Shown here: piece by piece, positions 59,012 to 64,000 of the stretch
Layout: each line of letters opens with the position of its first letter
Numbering within the stretch: the stretch's first letter is position 1
DNA from: Helopsaltes ochotensis
Lineage: Eukaryota > Chordata > Aves > Passeriformes > Locustellidae
DNA length: 64,000 nt
Reading direction: 5' to 3'
NCBI GenBank assembly: GCA_013400155.1
Contig: VXBM01001010.1
Span: 223,054 to 287,053, forward strand
The notes under the pieces: generated by a model
The model's input: the letters and a program-made list of their open reading frames with translations, nothing else
What the model was told of the DNA's origin: nothing
Databases searched by the model: none
Made by a program: the position numbers and the translations under genes

Positions 59012-60112
59012 GTGCCTGGATCTCAGTGAGAATTTTGCTGATTTTCACTTGTGCTCCCCTGTCAAACATTTTCAGTTGTCAAACTGGGTAAGTATACACT
59101 TGGGCTGTCATGTGGGCACATCAGATGTATCAGTGCTTATCAGAATGGTGGAAAGAGATGCCATCAAGAGTCAGGAATTCCTTCTGTGTCATTGCTTGTG
59201 GTGTTCACACTGCCCTGGAATCCAGGAGCTTGTAAGGATCAGTGCAATGGGCCACACTCCCCTGCAGAAGGATGGTTCTTAGTGCACTTTGATGGGGTAA
59301 ATATTGTCCTCCCCAGGAAGGACCCTTTAGAATTTGTGACACAAAGAGATGTCACAGAGCGTGGCTGCAGGCTCAGCATCCCCCACCACCACAGCATGGT
59401 CATCCACTCCATCACAGGGGTACATGATCAGTCGGATGCTCACGCTCAATGGTATCTTTGTGGCATAAAAAGGAGAAAATTGATCTGAAAGCCTTTTCTA
59501 TGAACTGCCACTTAGTTTGCAGAACTGAGCACACACTTCACGTCTGCAGGCTGGGGGTTAGTGACATACAAGCAATCACACAGCAAGTGGCAGGTAAAAA
59601 CAAACAGGAAAAATAACCTCTCACAGCTAATAAAGAGTCTTGTTGCATGCTGAATAAGGCTTTTTATGACTTTTTTTTTTTTGCTTGGAGCAAATAGTAC
59701 ATTTTGTTTCTGTTTTGCAGTGAGCATAGGCTTGGGAAGGTTAAACAGAGAGTATTAGATTATGGTAAGTGGTCATCAGAGGCTTGCTTTACAGTCATGG
59801 CCTGTTAAATTGTTTACTGAACTTCATTATATATATGTGTCTGAGGCTGATGTGTGTCTTAAATCCCTTTTATCTGGAAGACCTGATAGTAGAGTCTGTT
59901 GATTTTTTCATAAAACCTGAATAACAAACATAAAGTTTAAGATTCTCTTTATTATAAGCTGTGGTTTATAGTATAATTCCAGTAGTAAGAAGTCACTGCA
60001 GACATACCAGTTGCATCAATAAACATTCAGCATTTTGTTTAATATCTTCAATGAAGATAGTGTGGCCAGCAGGAGCAGGGAGGTCATTCTGCCCTGGACT
60101 GGGCACTGGTGA

Positions 60113-60282
60113 NNNNNNNNNNNNNNNNNNNNNNNNNNNNNNNNNNNNNNNNNNNNNNNNNNNNNNNNNNNNNNNNNNNNNNNNNNNNNNNNNNNNNNNN
60201 NNNNNNNNNNNNNNNNNNNNNNNNNNNNNNNNNNNNNNNNNNNNNNNNNNNNNNNNNNNNNNNNNNNNNNNNNNNNNNNNNN
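60113..60282. other. Assembly gap (170 N)
   Basis: A run of N located exactly where the CR1 copy passes into its tandem array. The true length is probably unknown, and the array may be longer than the gap suggests. Confidence 1.
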
Positions 60283-60405
60283 CCTCAGTTTAGGAAGGAC
60301 ACTGAGTGCTGTGTCCAGCTCTGTCCCTCAGTTTAGGAAGGACACTGAGTGCTGTGTCCAGCTCTGTCCCTCAGTTTGGGATGGACATTGAGTGCTGTGT
60401 CCAGG
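60283..60405. repeat. 43-bp tandem repeat derived from CR1 ORF2 DNA
   Basis: Two identical 43-base units (60283-60325 and 60326-60368) and a third, diverged partial unit to about 60405. Each unit contains CCTCAGTTTAGGAAGGACA and ends in TGTGTCCAGCTCTGTC. The unit length is not a multiple of three, so it has no coding role. Confidence 0.93.
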
Positions 60406-63400
60406 CTCACTTGGAGCTAGGCTGTTCCAGGTGAGCAGAAGTTGATGCACGTACCAAAGTGTTTCTGCTTTGGTGCAAATCCTGTCTCTCAGGACAATTC
60501 AGCACTGGGGGTGTTCAGGTGACAGTGCTAACTTCAGGTTGCATTGAGCATCTCTGTCTTGTTCACCTGGAGGAAACAGTTCTGTAGTTCTGTAACAATT
60601 CAGCAAGGAATGTAAAAGAACTTCATGTGAATAACAAAGAGACAAGAGGTTTGGGTGTGTGGGAAAAGCAGGGAGAGGCTGAATCTGTGTCCAGCTTGGA
60701 CACCTGGGGATTTCCACCAGCCTCTTGGGGCAGGCAGTGCCAGTGACCCTGGTGTTTGTACAGTGATGCTCAGTTAATCTCTGTAGAACAATACCTGCTT
60801 GGATGAAAGTCAGGTGCTGTTGGGGCAGCCTGCCAGTGAAGACTTTTGCGTGTGTGGTTTATTGATTTGCAGAATTCATTGAGGTATTTCCACGTTCTGC
60901 TGGAGTGGGCAGAAATAGATTTATGGGAGCAGAGGGGAAACCCAAAGAAGTGCTAGGGCACGAGATGTTCTGGGATAAATTCTCTTTTGCATCAATTGCA
61001 CATGCCTATAATCTGCTCTGCAGCTGGGCTTCGGGTTGTTTGGACTTGTTGGGTTTTTTTTCTTCCTAAATAATTGTGGATTACAGTGTGAACACTGTAT
61101 TGTACATCTATAATCTGTAGCTTTGTTTTGGACTTCTGTAATGGAAAAGAATTTATAATTTCTCTGAAAATGTGGATAAGTCTATATTACCAGTGTTACA
61201 CTTGCCTTTCTCTACCATTCCTGCCTCTTCATGTCTGACTCTGTAAGTGGGGGATGGAGCACAATGGCACATGAGCCAGTTTACACTAAGGAGAAATTAA
61301 AAAAGGGACGGAAAATGTGAAAGCTAATAAGGAAATAGTCATATGCCAACAAAGAAAAAAAAATAATCTGAAAATAGTGTTACAGAAGCAGATAAATTTA
61401 AATTGGAGATAAAGCCCCGCTGGTATTATTTATGGGACAGACTCCTTTGTCTTATGGTGGGAAAATGTTAAAAAAAAAAAAAAGTAATGAAGATCATTGG
61501 CAGGATACTGTTCTTTACCTTTCCTAAGAGCCATGTATTAGATGGCTTCCCATTCTGCAGTGTCTTTGGGAAGGAGGGTCCAGCCTCATCCTGCAGAAGG
61601 AAGGACACAAGCTGTTGGTGCAGGGCTCAGCACAGGGTGGTCTCATAGCAAACCAGGGACTGCAAGGCTACAGCAATGTTTAACTCAAATTCCTCCTGTT
61701 TTAATAATTAGCCAATAGCCTGTTCCCACACTTTGAAGGGCATGTTCTGCTTTGGTGACGTGCCATGTGCCCCCTCTTCTCGGTACTCAGCCATTTATAA
61801 TGCATTGATTTCCAGGAGATTGTTCTGTTCTTGATAAAACTATCTCGTTTTCTCCCTGCAATGAAGTTGTGTCAAAATAATACACGCAATACTGTGCTCT
61901 TGGATTGAATCCAAACTACCAACTTCATCCTGTGTGAATATTATTTTTATAGATTTTTTTTTTCTTATATTTTTACTTCCTTTCAAATATTCAAGTTGGT
62001 TAAGAAAGACCAGCAGAAACTGCTTATTTCTTCCAGCAGCTGGCAGTGAAGTGAGACTAGTAATTTTCCCTATGATTTTTCTAAGCTTTGGATTAAATCC
62101 ACGGATGGGGTGTTTTAAGTAGGGAATATTCAGCTTTGTTCTGCTCTGCCTGGTTTGGAACTGGGTGCTGCATGTGTCTCTTTCATGCCCAGCAAAGGCA
62201 GAGATTTGCTTTCTGGCTGCCTGTGTATAAATGTGTATCCGAGTAGGACAGGGCTGGTGAAGAGGGAGAGTTGTAGTCCTCTTAGTGGAGTCTGTCTCCA
62301 GCATCCTCTGGAAGTCTCCTAAATTGGATTGCTGATACCTCTCTGTTTCACTCTCTTGAAAATTATTTTAGAAAAGGTTTCCAAAAGGAAATTCTGGTGC
62401 TGGGGGCACATTTTCTTTTTGTCCAAGTGCATATTTTTGATAGAGTGAATAAAAGTTTTGCTGCAGAAGAGCATTCCCTCTCTGGGATGCCTGCAGCATC
62501 ACTAAGTCTGGCCATAGTTGGTTCTGCCCTTGACAATGGGCATTAGTGGAATTAATTATATGGGGGACCAGGTTCAGTAACTGCATTTTAAAAGGCTCTC
62601 AGTAAGTTATTAAATCAGCCAGAAAGCAGCACTGAGGCCCAGCAGACGCAGAAGCTGGGTGCTGTGGTAAACCTGTGTATGTAAAATTTCTCTCTAAAAA
62701 GCTTTTAGCACTTCACATGACCTCTGCTAATACTTACTTTTAAGTGGACAATCTGTGTCAGCTGCCTCAGCTCCACACTGCCAGGGGCTATTCTCCAGTC
62801 TGGACTGCTTTCCAGTCAGCATGAAGTGGCCTGATATGACCTGTTGACTTGTCCTGATAGTTTTTGTTGGCACAAACATAGCCATGACCCAACTGCAGTG
62901 GCAATGCAGCCGTGCTTTCCAACAGCCCTTGGGTGTCTTTTCCAAGTGCTAAAGCCTGTGACCTGGTTGAATCGAGATGGAAGAGAGTCCTTTCAGGGAT
63001 ACTGCACAAAAATACCTCTTTCTAGTAATTTTTTAAAATATATATCTACTCCACTAGACAGCAGGGTATGAGGGTTTGAAGAGAAGGTGTAGGTGTGATC
63101 TGTTGGATGGGATGTTGCCTGTATCACATAGGGGCACAGGTGTTCACACCTTAAATGTGTTACATATAACTCTATTCTCTAGATATACTCTCCCTATGTG
63201 GATATATATCTGCTGTCTAGTAATATTTTCCTTCCCACTATTGCAGATACACCTGAAAGTTGCAGAGTTAGGAAAACCAACTGCTTTTTCTAGTGTGCTG
63301 TCCTCTAACTGGAGTGCTGAGCTCCTGCTGAAACGACACTCTGTGTGGTCATCAAAATGCTGAGTATTGACAGATGTCCTTTTCAGCGTTATAGCTAGTC

Positions 63401-63645
63401 CTGTGGTTACACCAGTTCCCACAAGACCTCGGGGTCCTTTTCTTAATGCAATCCTCTATGCTGACTGGAAAACTGAACAGGAAGGCTTTTTGTCTCCCTG
63501 AAAATACACCAGGCTCATGAAATGAGCAGTAAGAAAGTCCCTGTTCACCCGGGTCATTGGAGGCTGCTCCTCATGGTGGAGCTGGCAGGTGTTGTCCCAC
63601 ACAGTGCAGCATTTTCAATCCAGTAAGGCTTAAATCATTTTATAC
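60406..63645. other. No gene recognised
   Basis: AT-rich noncoding sequence with an A-run at about 61469-61483 and AT-rich blocks near 61060-61200 and 61290-61480. No repeats of a known family and no coding exon were recognised. Confidence 0.5.
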
Positions 63646-63651
63646 TTGCAG

Positions 63652-63990
63652 AGACTCTCAACTCTCTGTTGAAGAGCCTACATGGACAACCTGCAGCACA
63701 AGCTCTGCAGAGGTGGCTGACTGCAGCTTATTAATCACATTCTCTGCCTAGGACCAGATAGTGAAGAAGTGACTGACCTTCCATACTGAACTGGACAACT
63801 TTAACATTAAAAGAACAGGAAAGTATATCAAATAAGATAAGCACATCAAGGCTGCCTGCACCATGGTTCCTTGAAGAATCCTTAGCATGAACTTCTGGTG
63901 AATGCATACCTGCTTACATGCAGAGGAACAAAAGAGACCTTTCCTGTGCAGCTGCTGTCAGAGAAATGAATAAACCACTGAAACCATAAC
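63652..63990 (+). ncRNA. Possible terminal exon of an unidentified transcript
   Basis: The acceptor-like CATTTTATACTTGCAG ends at 63651. It is followed by about 340 bases without a long frame and then AATAAA at 63969-63974 near the window edge. If real, it could be the last exon of a long noncoding RNA or the 3'UTR exon of a gene starting at the CpG island. The first frame after the acceptor stays open for about 33 codons to TAG at about 63751, with no recognisable protein. Acceptor-plus-poly(A) coincidences are common, so support is weak. Confidence 0.2.
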
Positions 63991-64000
63991 CTGCCTATCG

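Larger units (their letters stand above)
60040..60405 (+). mobile_element. CR1 LINE copy with internal deletion, tandem expansion and an embedded gap
   Basis: TTTAATATCTTCAATGAAG, then GTGTGGCCAGCAGGAGCAGG and GAGGTCATTCTGCCC...CTGGGCACTGGTGA, is plus-strand CR1 ORF2 sequence up to the gap at 60113. After the gap, CCTCAGTTTAGGAAGGACA resumes CR1 about where expected, but as repeated 43-bp units. The join between ATCTTCAATGAAG and GTGTGGCC skips the intermediate CR1 sequence, showing an internal deletion. The 3' tail is absent. Confidence 0.8.

Noticed and set aside
59010..59488. Overlapping plus-strand frames of 90 and 145 codons as an exon
   Set aside because: No known domain and no paired splice sites; residue composition is unremarkable for random open frames.
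1..64000. CRISPR arrays, tRNA or rRNA genes, prokaryotic operons
   Set aside because: None seen. Tandem repeats present have no spacer structure, and all gene evidence is vertebrate with spliceosomal introns.

Overview
The window is vertebrate nuclear DNA, almost certainly from a bird. It contains an intron-split HMG-box gene, CpG islands, many CR1 LINE fragments ending in the avian CR1 tail (repeats of ATTCTATGAT), and solo LTRs of types I recall from songbirds and other Neoaves. It is not microbial: there are no operons, ribosome binding sites, CRISPR arrays or insertion sequences. It is scaffold-quality sequence with two runs of N (26580-27349 and 60113-60282).

Layout. 1-3925 holds HMGB3 on the plus strand: a CpG-rich 5' end at the window edge, four coding exons (1032-1181, 1693-1832, 2316-2490, 2920-3063) giving a 202-residue protein, and a 3'UTR of about 0.86 kb with a canonical poly(A) signal. 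3926-26180 has no gene that I can support. It holds decayed CR1 pieces, two related LTR-like segments 6.1 kb apart, an 18-bp minisatellite, and several AT-rich low-repeat blocks that look like conserved noncoding elements. 26180-27680 is a second strong CpG island interrupted by a 770-base gap, with a 22-bp minisatellite directly upstream. It looks like the promoter and first exon(s) of another gene or long noncoding RNA, which I could not identify. 27700-64000 has no recognisable coding exon. It carries most of the mobile-element debris: CR1 fragments on both strands, a complete-looking solo ERV LTR with a near-perfect 5-bp target duplication, a degraded second LTR type, and a CR1 copy with an internal 43-bp tandem expansion beside the second gap. 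A possible terminal exon with AATAAA lies in the last 350 bases.

HMGB3 encodes an abundant DNA-bending chromatin protein. In human Xq28 it is followed by GPR50 and VMA21, so the second CpG island could belong to the avian counterpart of that neighbourhood, but no sequence here proves it. I found no undescribed biological system. The best leads are the gapped CpG island with its two micro-exons, and the two gap- or promoter-associated tandem arrays.
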